Assembly: GCA_045546975.1 (NCBI GenBank)
Contig: JAZQDV010000010.1
Location: forward strand, 310,001 to 374,000
Direction: 5' to 3'
DNA length: 64,000 bases
From: SIG480 sp045546975
Lineage (GTDB): Bacteria; Bacillota; Clostridia; Oscillospirales; JAAYXM01
Part shown: one piece after another, positions 1 through 9,054 of the stretch
Position numbering within the stretch: position 1 is the stretch's first letter
Layout of the letters: each line of letters begins with the position of its first letter
Program-made: the position numbers and the translations under genes
The notes under the pieces: generated by a model
The model's input: only the letters and a program-made list of their open reading frames with translations
Told to the model about the DNA's origin: nothing
Database searches by the model: none

Positions 1-1098
1 GTTATGCGTGAGAGAAATGCGCGCCTTGTTACTGTAGAGCGTCCCGCAGAGAAGGATGACACAGTTGTTATCGACTACGAAGGTTTCGTTGGCGATGTTG
101 CTTTTGATGGCGGCAAGGGCGAAAATCACAGCTTGAAGCTCGGTTCGAACCAGTTTATTCCGGGATTTGAAGATCAGCTTATCGGCAAGAGTGCAGACGA
201 GAATGTTGACGTTAAGGTTACTTTCCCGAAGGAATACCATGCAGAAGACCTTGCAGGTAAGGAAGCTGTATTTAAGGTTAAGATTCACGAGGTTAAGGAA
301 ACAGAGCTTCCTGCACTTGACGATGAGTTTGCAAAGGATGTTTCCGAGTTTGAAACTTTGGACGAACTCAAGAAGGATATCGAAAAGAAGATCCGTGAGA
401 CACGTGAGAGAATGTCAAACGAGGCATTTGAGGGTGCTATCATTAAGGCAGTTGTGTCAAAGATGAAAGCAGAAATTCCTGATGTTATGGTTGAGACACA
501 GCTTGACAACGTCGTTAACGATTTTGCACAGCGTCTCCAGATGCAGGGTATCACTCTTGATCAGTACCTTGACATGATGAAGTCTTCAATGGATGACTTC
601 CGCAAGAACTTCCGCGACCAGGCTACAGAGCAGGTCAAGACACGCCTTGCACTTGAAGCTGTTGCAAAGGCTGAGAAGATCGAGCCGACAGATTCGGATG
701 TTGAAGCTGAATATACAAAACTTTCTGAGCAGTATGGTATGCCCGTTGAGCGTATCCGTGGCTTTATCAGTGTAGATGCAATGAAGAGCGACCTTTATAC
801 AATAAAGGCAATCGAGTTCCTTCGTGAGAATGCAGTTGCAACTGCTCCTGTAAAGAAGACTGCGGCTAAGAAAGAGTCTGAGACAGAAAAGAAGGCTCCT
901 GCAAAGAAGGCTTCAACAACTGCTGAGAAGAAGCCTGCAGCAAAGAAGACAACAACAGCAGCAAAGTCGTCTGCAACAACCAAGAAGGCTACAACAGCAA
1001 AGTCATCCACAACAACCAAGAAGACTACTGCAACTGCTGAGAAGAAGCCTGCAGCAAAGAAGACAACGACTACAAAAAAGGCTGCAGATAAAGAATAA
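1..1098 (+). CDS. tig: Trigger factor, 5' end outside the window
   Basis: Ribosome-associated chaperone and peptidyl-prolyl isomerase. The reading frame is open from base 1, and the first visible residues (RERNARL) correspond to the linker before the PPIase domain, so the N-terminal ribosome-binding domain lies upstream of the window. The FKBP-like PPIase domain follows (IDYEGFV, FIPGFEDQLIG, KVTFPKEYHAEDLAGK), then the helical C-terminal chaperone domain to about nt 845. It ends in an unusual tail of about 80 residues made almost only of Lys, Ala, Thr and Ser (nt 850-1095) that ordinary trigger factors lack. It lies upstream of clpP, clpX and lon, a common Firmicutes order linking folding and proteolysis. 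Confidence 0.96.
   Translation, partial: VMRERNARLVTVERPAEKDDTVVIDYEGFVGDVAFDGGKGENHSLKLGSNQFIPGFEDQLIGKSADENVDVKVTFPKEYHAEDLAGKEAVFKVKIHEVKETELPALDDEFAKDVSEFETLDELKKDIEKKIRETRERMSNEAFEGAIIKAVVSKMKAEIPDVMVETQLDNVVNDFAQRLQMQGITLDQYLDMMKSSMDDFRKNFRDQATEQVKTRLALEAVAKAEKIEPTDSDVEAEYTKLSEQYGMPVERIRGFISVDAMKSDLYTIKAIEFLRENAVATAPVKKTAAKKESETEKKAPAKKASTTAEKKPAAKKTTTAAKSSATTKKATTAKSSTTTKKTTATAEKKPAAKKTTTTKKAADKE
917..1067 (+). repeat. 37-bp exact direct repeat within the tig 3' tail
   Basis: Bases 917-953 and 1031-1067 are identical over 37 bp, offset by 114 bp (38 codons), so the frame is kept. Between them are diverged copies of a Lys-Ser-rich unit (around 961 and 999). The repeat encodes the Lys/Ala/Thr tail and looks like in-frame tandem duplication. 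Confidence 0.85.
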
Positions 1099-1131
1099 TT
1101 TTCCATATATTAGGCATAATATAATCATCAG

Positions 1132-1168
1132 GATAGGCGGGAGGAGTTTTTCCTCGCGCCTATCTTTC
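1132..1168 (+). terminator. Hairpin terminator after tig
   Basis: The arms 1132-1145 and 1151-1164 form a 14-bp stem with one G-G mismatch around a GTTTT loop, followed by TTTC. The U tract is short, so some read-through into clpP is likely. Confidence 0.7.
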
Positions 1169-1199
1169 AAAAAGACGAAAATTAAAAGGAGTGACAGTT

Positions 1200-1784
1200 A
1201 TGAGTTTAGTACCAATGGTAGTGGAGCAGACGAACCGTGGAGAGCGTTCGTATGACATTTTTTCACGCCTCTTAAACGACAGAATTATTATCCTTTCGGA
1301 AGAAGTAAACGACACTACAGCATCGCTTATTGTAGCTCAGTTATTGTATCTTGAGTCCCAGGATCCCGATAAGGACATCAACTTTTACATCAACTCTCCC
1401 GGAGGTTCAATTACTGCAGGTATGGCAATTTATGATACAATGCAGTATATCAAGTGTGATGTTTCCACTATCTGCGTAGGTATGGCAGCATCTATGGGTG
1501 CATTCCTCCTTGCAGCAGGAACAAAGGGAAAGAGACTTGCACTTCCAAACTCCGAGATTATGATTCATCAGCCGCTTTCCGGAATGCAGGGACAGGCTAC
1601 TGATATTAAAATTCATGCAGATCGTATCATAAGAATCAAATCACATCTCAACGAGATTCTTTCTGAAGTTACGGGCAAACCGATAGAGGTCATTGAAAAC
1701 GACACAGAGCGTGATAACTTTATGACTGCAGAAGAAGCTGTAAAATACGGTCTTATAGACAAGGTTATAACAAAGAGACAGTGA
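1200..1784 (+). CDS. clpP: ATP-dependent Clp protease proteolytic subunit ClpP
   Basis: Serine peptidase that forms the tetradecameric degradation chamber used with ClpX (next gene) and other Clp ATPases in the cytoplasm. From the ATG at 1200 it is 194 residues, the normal family length. The catalytic triad is Ser98 (GMAASMG), His123 (MIHQPL) and Asp172 (ERDNF). I chose 1200 because AAAAGGAG ends 8 bases upstream and the protein then begins MSLVPMVVEQT as in its relatives; a GTG at 1191 is in frame but overlaps the ribosome binding site. It is followed 17 bp later by clpX. Confidence 0.98.
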   Translation: MSLVPMVVEQTNRGERSYDIFSRLLNDRIIILSEEVNDTTASLIVAQLLYLESQDPDKDINFYINSPGGSITAGMAIYDTMQYIKCDVSTICVGMAASMGAFLLAAGTKGKRLALPNSEIMIHQPLSGMQGQATDIKIHADRIIRIKSHLNEILSEVTGKPIEVIENDTERDNFMTAEEAVKYGLIDKVITKRQ

Positions 1785-1801
1785 TTTAAGGAGCATTAGC
1801 T

Positions 1802-3049
1802 ATGTCTGATAAAAAGAACGGGATTGTGTGTTTCTTTTGCGGTGAGGTTATAGATCCAAAAACAAAGATACTTGCTGGAGTGAACGGATTTATCTGCGAA
1901 AATTGCATTGAGGCAGGTAAAGAGTATCTTGATTCGCTTGAGAAACAAAATGGCTCTGCTTCAGGTGTAAAGCAAAACGGCATCACAGTCCTCAAGCCGC
2001 GTGAAATACACGAAAAACTCAACGAATATATCGTGGGTCAGGAAAGTGCAAAACTTGCACTTAGCGTTGCGGTATATAATCATTACAAGAGAATACTGAA
2101 TAATGAGCCGGATGACGTAGAGCTTCAGAAGAGTAATATTCTTATGATAGGTCCTACGGGTTCCGGAAAGACACTGTTTGCACAGACCCTTGCAAAAATG
2201 CTCAATGTGCCGTTTGCGATTGCGGATGCCACGACGCTCACAGAAGCCGGATATGTCGGCGAAGACGTTGAGAACATACTCCTTCGTCTTATTCAGGCGG
2301 CAGATTACGATATTGAAGCAGCAGAGCACGGAATTATCTTTATCGACGAAATTGATAAAATCGCAAGAAAGAGTGAAAATACCTCTATCACACGCGACGT
2401 TTCAGGTGAAGGTGTACAGCAGGCTATACTTAAAATTCTTGAAGGTACTGTTGCAAATGTTCCTCCTCAGGGTGGAAGAAAGCATCCGCACCAGGAATTT
2501 ATACAGATAGACACTAAGAATATCCTCTTTATCTGCGGAGGTGCTTTTGACGGAATTGAAAAAGTTATCTCAAAGCGCAAAACACAGAAAGGGATCGGCT
2601 TCGGTTCAGAAATTGCGTCAAAGAACGAGGATAAAGCGGCTCTTCTTGCGGATATTCAACCGCGCGACCTTCTTAAGTTCGGAATTATTCCTGAGCTTGT
2701 TGGCCGTCTTCCTGTGATAGCACCGCTTACTCCGCTTGATAAAGAAGCTATGATAAGTATTCTCACTAAGCCGAAAAATGCCTTGACAAAGCAGTATACA
2801 CGCCTTCTTGAGATGGACGGCGTCGAGCTTATATTTGAAGAAAAGGCACTTGAAGCTGTTGCAGAGCTTGCGATAGAGCGCGAAATAGGCGCAAGAGGTC
2901 TCCGAGCGGTGGTGGAATCCGTTATGCAGAAGATTATGTATGATGTTCCGTCGGATTCTGAAATTGTCAAAGTAACCATCACGGAAGAAGCTATCAGAGA
3001 GAAGAAAGAACCTAAAATTGTGCGTAAAGAGAAGAAAATAGCACAGTAA
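1802..3049 (+). CDS. clpX: ATP-dependent Clp protease ATP-binding subunit ClpX
   Basis: Hexameric AAA+ unfoldase that recognises substrates and feeds them to ClpP. The N-terminal zinc-binding domain has four cysteines at residues 10, 13, 32 and 35. The AAA+ domain has Walker A GPTGSGKT at 117-124 and Walker B IIFIDEIDK. Family motifs EAGYVGEDVEN and PELVGRLPVIAPL are present. At 415 residues it is of usual length. TAAGGAG precedes the ATG, and lon follows after 11 bp, so clpP-clpX-lon is probably one operon. Confidence 0.98.
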   Translation: MSDKKNGIVCFFCGEVIDPKTKILAGVNGFICENCIEAGKEYLDSLEKQNGSASGVKQNGITVLKPREIHEKLNEYIVGQESAKLALSVAVYNHYKRILNNEPDDVELQKSNILMIGPTGSGKTLFAQTLAKMLNVPFAIADATTLTEAGYVGEDVENILLRLIQAADYDIEAAEHGIIFIDEIDKIARKSENTSITRDVSGEGVQQAILKILEGTVANVPPQGGRKHPHQEFIQIDTKNILFICGGAFDGIEKVISKRKTQKGIGFGSEIASKNEDKAALLADIQPRDLLKFGIIPELVGRLPVIAPLTPLDKEAMISILTKPKNALTKQYTRLLEMDGVELIFEEKALEAVAELAIEREIGARGLRAVVESVMQKIMYDVPSDSEIVKVTITEEAIREKKEPKIVRKEKKIAQ

Positions 3050-3060
3050 AGGAGAAAAAT

Positions 3061-5484
3061 ATGTCTGAAAACTCTATCAGAAGAGATATTATGCCGGTAC
3101 TTCCGCTTCGCGGACTTACTGCATTTCCTCATATGATGCTCAACTTTGATGTCGGGCGTGACAAGTCAATGAAGTCTCTTGATGATGCAATGGCAAAAAA
3201 TCAGAGAATCTTCCTTGTTGCACAGAAAGAAATAAAGACGGATATCCCGACGGCAGATGATATTTACACGGTGGGAACAGTTGCGAGAGTAAAGCAGGTT
3301 ATGCGTTTTCCCGCAAACAACGTCCGTGTACTTGTTGAGGGTGTTTACAGGGCAAAAATCCTGAACGTAACAAGAACTGAGCCGTTTATCGAGGCTGATG
3401 TAGAGGAGCTTGTAACTCCTGTTATTCGTGAGAACAGCGTGAAGTGTGAGGCACTTATGCGCTCAGCTCAGGAGCTTTTTGCCGAATACGTTGAATATGC
3501 AACGAAGCTCTCAAATGACGCAATGTTAAACGTTATTTCAGCAGAAACAACTGGCGACCTTGCCGATATTATTGCTCAGAGCATTCCTACGAAATTTACA
3601 AACAAGCAGGCGGTTTTGGAAGAACTTCACCCGTATAAACGCCTTGCGCTTGTTAAAAAACTTCTTGTACGCGAGCTTGAGATTTTCAAGGTTGAGAACA
3701 ACATTACGGGAAAAGTTCAGGAACAGCTTGACAAAAATCAGCGAGATTATTTTTTGCGTGAGCAGATTAAGGCGATTCACGAGGAGCTTGGCGATGAGGA
3801 TGATGTTGAGAACGAGTACGATATGTATCTCGATAAAATTAGCGCATTGTCACTTCCGTCCGAAGTTCACGAAAAGCTCGTGAAGGAAGCATCCCGACTT
3901 CGCAAGATGCAGATAAATTCTCCTGAAAGCGGAGTTGTCAGAACATATCTTGATACTGTTTTAGAGCTTCCGTGGAACAAAACAACAAAAGATAAATTAA
4001 GCCTTGCCTCAGCTGAAAAGGTGCTTGACCGCGACCACTACGGTCTTGAAAAGGTCAAGGAACGAATTCTTGAGTTCCTTGCGGTAAAGCAACTTACGGC
4101 TGACAATAAAGGCCAGATAATATGCCTTGTAGGTCCTCCGGGTGTAGGTAAAACCTCTATCGGAAAGAGTATTGCAGCTGCTATGGGCAGAAAGTTTGCG
4201 CGCCTTTCCCTTGGCGGTGTCCGAGATGAGGCAGATATAAGAGGACACAGAAAGACGTATATAGGCTCAATGCCGGGAAGAATCATGACTGCACTTAAAA
4301 CGGCGGGATCTAAGAATGCACTTATTCTTCTTGATGAGATTGATAAGATGTCAAGCGATTTCAGAGGTGATCCGTCATCTGCAATGCTTGAAGTTCTTGA
4401 TGCTGAACAGAATGCGGCATTCCGAGATCATTATCTTGAGGTCCCGTTTGACCTCTCTGATGTACTCTTCATAACAACTGCAAACACAACCTCTACTATA
4501 CCGCTTCCGCTTCTCGACAGAATGGAAGTTATTGAGCTCACAAGCTATACGGTAGAGGATAAATTCAATATTGCAAAGCGTCATCTCATCAAAAAACAGA
4601 TGAAGAAGAACGGTCTTACTCCTAAAATGCTCAGGGTTTCAGATGACGCTATATACAAGCTTATTTCCGATTATACGCGTGAGGCAGGTGTAAGAACGCT
4701 CGAACGCGAAATCGGCACACTTATGCGTAAGGCTGCAAAGAGTATTGTTTCAGGGGAAAATGCGAAGATTTCAATAAATGCAAATAACCTCCATGAATAT
4801 CTTGGCGTTGAGCGCTTCAAGGAAGAAAAGCTATTCGACGGCAAGGAGGCAGGTGTGGTAAACGGACTTGCCTGGACTGCTGTCGGCGGCGAAATGCTCG
4901 AGGTTGAGGTTAACGTAACAGAGGGAACAGGTAAAATTGAAATCACAGGTAACCTCGGAACGGTTATGAACGAGTCTGCAAAGGCTGCTCTCACATACGT
5001 GAGAAGTAGAACGGATGAATACGGAATACCTTCTGATTTTTATAAGACACGTGATATTCACATCCATTTTCCCGAGGGTGCGATTCCAAAGGATGGACCG
5101 TCTGCAGGTATTACTATTGCGACAGCTCTTGTGTCGGCACTTACGGGTGTTCCTGCAAGAAATGATGTGGCAATGACGGGTGAGATTTCAATCAGAGGAC
5201 GCGTTCTTCCAATCGGCGGTCTCAAAGAAAAGACCATGGCAGCATACCGCCATGGAATAAAGACTGTAATCATACCAGAGGAAAACTCAAAGGACCTCGA
5301 GGAAATTGATAAGGTTGTAAGAGCGTCACTTTCTTTCTGTACAGTAAGCCATGCAGATGATGTTATAAAGTGCGCGATAGATTTATCTCTTCGCAAAGAG
5401 GAATCACAAGTCGAAGAAAAAGCATTTTCTCACGTACCTGAAAACGATACGACGAAGGGAAAGTTGCGGGGAATCAGCCAGTAG
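3061..5484 (+). CDS. lon: ATP-dependent endopeptidase Lon
   Basis: Cytoplasmic AAA+ serine protease that degrades misfolded and regulatory proteins. Its 807 residues hold the N-terminal LON substrate-binding domain (from PVLPLRGLTAFP), a coiled-coil linker, the ATPase domain (Walker A GPPGVGKTS, Walker B ILLDEIDK) and the C-terminal peptidase. The Ser-Lys dyad is Ser681 in DGPSAGIT and Lys724 in GGLKEKTMAA. It begins 11 bp after clpX with AAAGGAG upstream of the ATG. ysxC follows after 10 bp, the usual lon-ysxC pairing. Confidence 0.98.
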   Translation: MSENSIRRDIMPVLPLRGLTAFPHMMLNFDVGRDKSMKSLDDAMAKNQRIFLVAQKEIKTDIPTADDIYTVGTVARVKQVMRFPANNVRVLVEGVYRAKILNVTRTEPFIEADVEELVTPVIRENSVKCEALMRSAQELFAEYVEYATKLSNDAMLNVISAETTGDLADIIAQSIPTKFTNKQAVLEELHPYKRLALVKKLLVRELEIFKVENNITGKVQEQLDKNQRDYFLREQIKAIHEELGDEDDVENEYDMYLDKISALSLPSEVHEKLVKEASRLRKMQINSPESGVVRTYLDTVLELPWNKTTKDKLSLASAEKVLDRDHYGLEKVKERILEFLAVKQLTADNKGQIICLVGPPGVGKTSIGKSIAAAMGRKFARLSLGGVRDEADIRGHRKTYIGSMPGRIMTALKTAGSKNALILLDEIDKMSSDFRGDPSSAMLEVLDAEQNAAFRDHYLEVPFDLSDVLFITTANTTSTIPLPLLDRMEVIELTSYTVEDKFNIAKRHLIKKQMKKNGLTPKMLRVSDDAIYKLISDYTREAGVRTLEREIGTLMRKAAKSIVSGENAKISINANNLHEYLGVERFKEEKLFDGKEAGVVNGLAWTAVGGEMLEVEVNVTEGTGKIEITGNLGTVMNESAKAALTYVRSRTDEYGIPSDFYKTRDIHIHFPEGAIPKDGPSAGITIATALVSALTGVPARNDVAMTGEISIRGRVLPIGGLKEKTMAAYRHGIKTVIIPEENSKDLEEIDKVVRASLSFCTVSHADDVIKCAIDLSLRKEESQVEEKAFSHVPENDTTKGKLRGISQ

Positions 5485-5494
5485 GAGAATTGAT

Positions 5495-6094
5495 ATGACA
5501 CAAAAGCCAAAGTTAAATCTGCATATTGCCGAGTTTGTAAAATCTGCTGCAACTTCGGATGGTTTTATTGAAACCCCTTTCCCGCAGATTGTTTTTGCGG
5601 GTAAGTCAAACGTCGGCAAATCGTCTGTCATAAACAGAATACTCAACAGAAAAAACTTTGCGCGTGTAGGTGCCTCTCCCGGAAAAACGATACACGTAAA
5701 TTACTTTCTCATCGACGGTAAGGCATATTTTGTTGACCTTCCGGGTTATGGCTATGCAAAGGTGTCAATGAGCGAGAAAGTGCGTTGGTCAAAGCTTATT
5801 GAGTCATACCTCAACCGCGATGACGAATTCGTGCTCGGCGTTTTCATAGTCGATATCAGGCATAAACCGACAGCAGATGACGTGATTATGGCAGAGTGGT
5901 TTATGCATTCGGGAATGCCTTTCTATGTCGTTGCAAACAAACACGACAAGCTCAAAAAAAGCCAAGTAGAGCCGGCAATTGAACTGATTTCGGAGACTTT
6001 GAACGTCCCGAAGGAAATAATAGTTCCGTTTTCTGCTGAAAAAGGAACAGGCAAGGACGACCTTGTAAGAATAATTCAGAACTCACTTGAATGA
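5495..6094 (+). CDS. ysxC: Ribosome biogenesis GTP-binding protein YsxC/EngB
   Basis: Small TRAFAC-class GTPase needed for late assembly of the large ribosomal subunit. Visible G motifs are G1 GKSNVGKSS, G2 region around SPGKTIHVN, G3 DLPGYGYAK and G4 NKHDK, in a 199-residue protein of normal size. TAGGAG precedes the ATG. The stop is 13 bp before lysA, so the lon-ysxC transcript probably continues into lysA. Confidence 0.97.
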   Translation: MTQKPKLNLHIAEFVKSAATSDGFIETPFPQIVFAGKSNVGKSSVINRILNRKNFARVGASPGKTIHVNYFLIDGKAYFVDLPGYGYAKVSMSEKVRWSKLIESYLNRDDEFVLGVFIVDIRHKPTADDVIMAEWFMHSGMPFYVVANKHDKLKKSQVEPAIELISETLNVPKEIIVPFSAEKGTGKDDLVRIIQNSLE

Positions 6095-6107
6095 AAGGAG
6101 CGGAAAA

Positions 6108-7409
6108 ATGTTTATATCAGATTCACTCTCGGTGAATGAAAAGGGACATCTTACAATAGCTTCTGCAGATGTCGTAGAGCTTTCAGAAAAATACGGAACT
6201 CCGCTCTATATTATGGACGAAGACAAGATAAGAAGAACCTGCCGTGAATACGTTGAGGCGCTGTCTGAGTGCTACGGTGACAACTTCTCGGTCCACTACG
6301 CGAGCAAGGCTTTTTGTACGAAGTATATGTATAAAATACTTCTTGAGGAAAAGCTCTCGGCAGATGTCGTTTCGGGCGGTGAGTTATATACTGCAATCAG
6401 TGCAGGTTTTCCGGCGGAAAAAATATCATTCCATGGTAACAACAAAACTGTTGACGAGATAAAATATGCGCTTGAATGCGGCATCGGTGAGTTTATTGTT
6501 GATAACCGTGAAGAACTTATTTCTATAAACGAGCTCGCAGGGGAGATGGGTGTGCGCCCGAATATCTCCTTCCGAATCAAGCCGGGAATTGATGCACACA
6601 CTCATGATTTTGTAAAGACCGGACAGATAGACTCAAAGTTTGGGGTAGCACTTGAAAATGGCGAAGCCTTTGAAATTATCCGTGAAGCACTTTCGCTTCT
6701 TAATGTGAATTTACGTGGTGTTCACTCACATATCGGTTCGCAGATTTTTGATGTTGAGCCGTTCCGTTGTGCTGCAAAGGTCATGGTAGAGTTTATCGCA
6801 AAAGTCCGTGACGAGCTTGGGTGTGAAATTAAGGAGCTTAACCTCGGTGGCGGTTTTGGTATAAGATATACCGAAACAGACGACCCGAAATCGATATACG
6901 AATCTGTGAAAAACTTTACAAATGCAGTTAAGTTGGAGTGCAAAAAGTACAATCTTTCACTTCCGCATCTTTCAATAGAGCCGGGGCGTTCAGTTGTTGC
7001 AGAGGCGGGTATAACTACATATACAGTCGGCTCTGTGAAAACAATTAAAGATATAAGAACGTATGTTTCTGTTGATGGAGGAATGACGGATAATCCGCGC
7101 TATGCACTTTATGGTGCTGAGTATACTGTTCTTCTTCCGGAAAGACCTCTTGCCGAAAAGAACACTGTCGTTACGGTGGCGGGAAGAAACTGTGAAAGCG
7201 GTGACCTCATCGGAGAAAATATCGCGTTACCGGAAGTAAGAGCGGGAGAACTGCTTGCGGTACTTACGACAGGTGCATATAATTACTCTATGGCATCAAA
7301 CTATAACAGAGTTCCAAGACCTGCAGTCGTCATGGTGAGTGAGGGTAAGGACAAGCTTGTAGTAAAACGTGAAACGTATGCGGATTTAATTGCAAACGAT
7401 ATAATATAA
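6108..7409 (+). CDS. lysA: Diaminopimelate decarboxylase
   Basis: PLP-dependent enzyme converting meso-diaminopimelate to L-lysine, the last step of lysine synthesis. Fold type III features are the Schiff-base lysine in VHYASKAF, HSHIGSQIFD, the glycine-rich GGGFGI, EPGRSVVAEAG and the active-site NCESGD near the C-terminus, supplied across the dimer. The ATG at 6108 follows AAAGGAG at a 7-base gap and gives 433 residues; an upstream in-frame TTG (6087) overlapping ysxC is less likely. A hairpin terminator follows. Confidence 0.96.
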   Translation: MFISDSLSVNEKGHLTIASADVVELSEKYGTPLYIMDEDKIRRTCREYVEALSECYGDNFSVHYASKAFCTKYMYKILLEEKLSADVVSGGELYTAISAGFPAEKISFHGNNKTVDEIKYALECGIGEFIVDNREELISINELAGEMGVRPNISFRIKPGIDAHTHDFVKTGQIDSKFGVALENGEAFEIIREALSLLNVNLRGVHSHIGSQIFDVEPFRCAAKVMVEFIAKVRDELGCEIKELNLGGGFGIRYTETDDPKSIYESVKNFTNAVKLECKKYNLSLPHLSIEPGRSVVAEAGITTYTVGSVKTIKDIRTYVSVDGGMTDNPRYALYGAEYTVLLPERPLAEKNTVVTVAGRNCESGDLIGENIALPEVRAGELLAVLTTGAYNYSMASNYNRVPRPAVVMVSEGKDKLVVKRETYADLIANDII

Positions 7410-7419
7410 TAAAATACAA

Positions 7420-7448
7420 GAAACCGATGAAATCACATCGGTTTCTTT
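7420..7448 (+). terminator. Terminator after lysA
   Basis: A perfect 10-bp stem (7420-7429 with 7436-7445, GAAACCGATG) and 6-base loop, followed by TTTGC. It ends the clpP-to-lysA run and separates it from the sporulation promoter of spoIVA. Confidence 0.7.
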
Positions 7449-7477
7449 GCATATTACGGACAAATACCTCATATAGT
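7449..7477 (+). promoter_or_regulatory. Sigma-E-type promoter of spoIVA
   Basis: GCATATT at 7449-7455, 14 bases, then CATATAGT at 7470-7477. The mother-cell sigma-E consensus as I recall it is a GCATATT-like -35 and CATACA-T -10 with about 14 bases between, so the match is near perfect. spoIVA is sigma-E dependent in Bacillus subtilis. The site is about 40 bp before the start codon. Confidence 0.75.
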
Positions 7478-7514
7478 GAACTGATAGTAATACTTGATTT
7501 GAGGAGGAATGTTC

Positions 7515-8987
7515 GTGGAAAACATATATCGTGATATATCACAGAGAACTGACGGGGATATTTACATAGGCGTAGTAGGCCCTGTCCGAAGCGGAAAATC
7601 AACATTGATTAAACGCTTTATGGAAACACTTGTGCTTCCGAATATTGAGAACATTTACACAAAAGAACGCGCACGGGACGAATTGCCACAGAGTGGATCT
7701 GGGAAAACTATTATGACCGCAGAACCCAAATTTGTTCCCGAGGAAGCGGTAAATATTTCGCTTGACGATGCCGCAGGCTTTAACGTAAGAATGATAGACT
7801 GTGTAGGTTATATGGTGGATGGCGCTATCGGTGATACCGAGGAGGGGACTCCCAGAATGGTGACAACTCCGTGGTGTGAGGGCGAAATACCGATGACTGA
7901 GGCTGCGGAAATAGGGACGCGAAAGGTCATCACCGAGCACTCAACGATAGGCCTTGTCGTTACAACTGACGGAAGCATCACGGATATTCCGAGAGAGAGC
8001 TATGTTGCGGCTGAGGAGAGGGTTATAGAGGAGTTGCAGAGTATAGGAAAGCCATTTATAGTTCTTGTAAACTCTCAATATCCTGAGGGCGAAAAGGCAA
8101 AGAATATCGCAAAAGAGATTTCGGAAAAGTATAATGTAACTTGTCTTCCTGTAAACTGTATGGCACTTGATGAGGAAGGTATACGTCATATTATAAAGAA
8201 AATTCTTTACGAGTTCCCGTTGACAAGAATAGAAATTTGTCTTCCTGCATGGTTTGAATCCTTGCCCAGCACACATAAAATTAAAAAAGAGATTTACGAG
8301 GGGATTTTGCAGGGGACAGAGAATACAGAGAGAATCAGAGACATAAACGACTGCGTTGATGTTATGAATAAATGTCCGTACCTTTCAGAGCTCTCTCTTT
8401 CTGAGATTGAACTCGGAAGTGGAAGGGCAGTTGCAACGGCACAGCTTCCGAGAAAGCTCTTTTACGATATTTTAAGTGAGGAGACGGGGTTTGAACTCGA
8501 AAGTGATAACGACCTTGTTCCGCTTCTTTCACGCCTTTCAAAGGTCAATACGGAATACTCACGTGTTTCGTATGCTTTGAAGCAGGTTGAGGAAACGGGG
8601 TACGGAATCGTGATGCCGTCAATTGATGAGCTAACCTTAGCTGAGCCTGAAATCGTAAAGCAGGGTGGACAGTACGGAGTACGTCTGCATGCAAGCGCAC
8701 CGTCTATTCACATGATGCGCACAGATATAACAACTGAGGTCGCACCGATAGTAGGCAGTGAAAAACAGTCAGAAGAGCTTGTGGTGTGCATGCTCCGTGA
8801 GTTTGAAGACTCGCCCGAAAAAATATGGGAAACAAACATTTTTGGAAAGTCGCTGTACTCTCTTGTAAACGAAGGACTTCATAATAAGCTCAACAAAATG
8901 CCGCAGGATGCACAGATGAAACTTCGTGAAACGGTAGAGAGAATAACAAACGAAACCTGCTCGGGTCTTATTTGTATAATATTGTAA
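7515..8987 (+). CDS. spoIVA: Stage IV sporulation protein A, spore coat morphogenetic ATPase
   Basis: Self-assembling ATPase that polymerises on the outer forespore membrane and anchors the coat; it also influences the cortex. The N-terminal GTPase-like fold carries Walker A GPVRSGKS at residues 22-29, and the protein is 490 residues, matching the family. It ends CSGLICIIL, the usual hydrophobic C-terminus. The GTG at 7515 is chosen because GAGGAGG (7501-7507) is 7 bases upstream and the product then starts MENIYRDISQRT like relatives; the ATG at 7509 is too close to that site. It is monocistronic behind a sigma-E-like promoter. Confidence 0.95.
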   Translation: MENIYRDISQRTDGDIYIGVVGPVRSGKSTLIKRFMETLVLPNIENIYTKERARDELPQSGSGKTIMTAEPKFVPEEAVNISLDDAAGFNVRMIDCVGYMVDGAIGDTEEGTPRMVTTPWCEGEIPMTEAAEIGTRKVITEHSTIGLVVTTDGSITDIPRESYVAAEERVIEELQSIGKPFIVLVNSQYPEGEKAKNIAKEISEKYNVTCLPVNCMALDEEGIRHIIKKILYEFPLTRIEICLPAWFESLPSTHKIKKEIYEGILQGTENTERIRDINDCVDVMNKCPYLSELSLSEIELGSGRAVATAQLPRKLFYDILSEETGFELESDNDLVPLLSRLSKVNTEYSRVSYALKQVEETGYGIVMPSIDELTLAEPEIVKQGGQYGVRLHASAPSIHMMRTDITTEVAPIVGSEKQSEELVVCMLREFEDSPEKIWETNIFGKSLYSLVNEGLHNKLNKMPQDAQMKLRETVERITNETCSGLICIIL

Positions 8988-9025
8988 AATGATAAGTGTT
9001 AGTTTGTGTTACGCAATGCTTCGTG

Positions 9026-9054
9026 CTGACAAGTTTTGTTTCAGATGATATAAT
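9026..9054 (+). promoter_or_regulatory. Sigma-A promoter, extended -10, of the aminotransferase gene
   Basis: CTGACA at 9026-9031, 17 bases, TATAAT at 9049-9054, with TGA directly before the -10 (extended -10). It is one of the strongest promoter matches in the window. Predicted transcription start is near 9061, inside the palindrome at 9053-9096. Confidence 0.7.

Noticed and set aside
795..1106. Long antisense frame opposite the tig tail, rich in Val, Ala and Phe
   Set aside because: It is only the mirror of the Lys/Ala/Thr repeats on the other strand, with no ribosome binding site and no recognisable protein.
1091..1131. TATAAT at 1120-1125 as a clpP promoter
   Set aside because: No usable -35 at 16-18 bases, and a terminator hairpin lies directly downstream.
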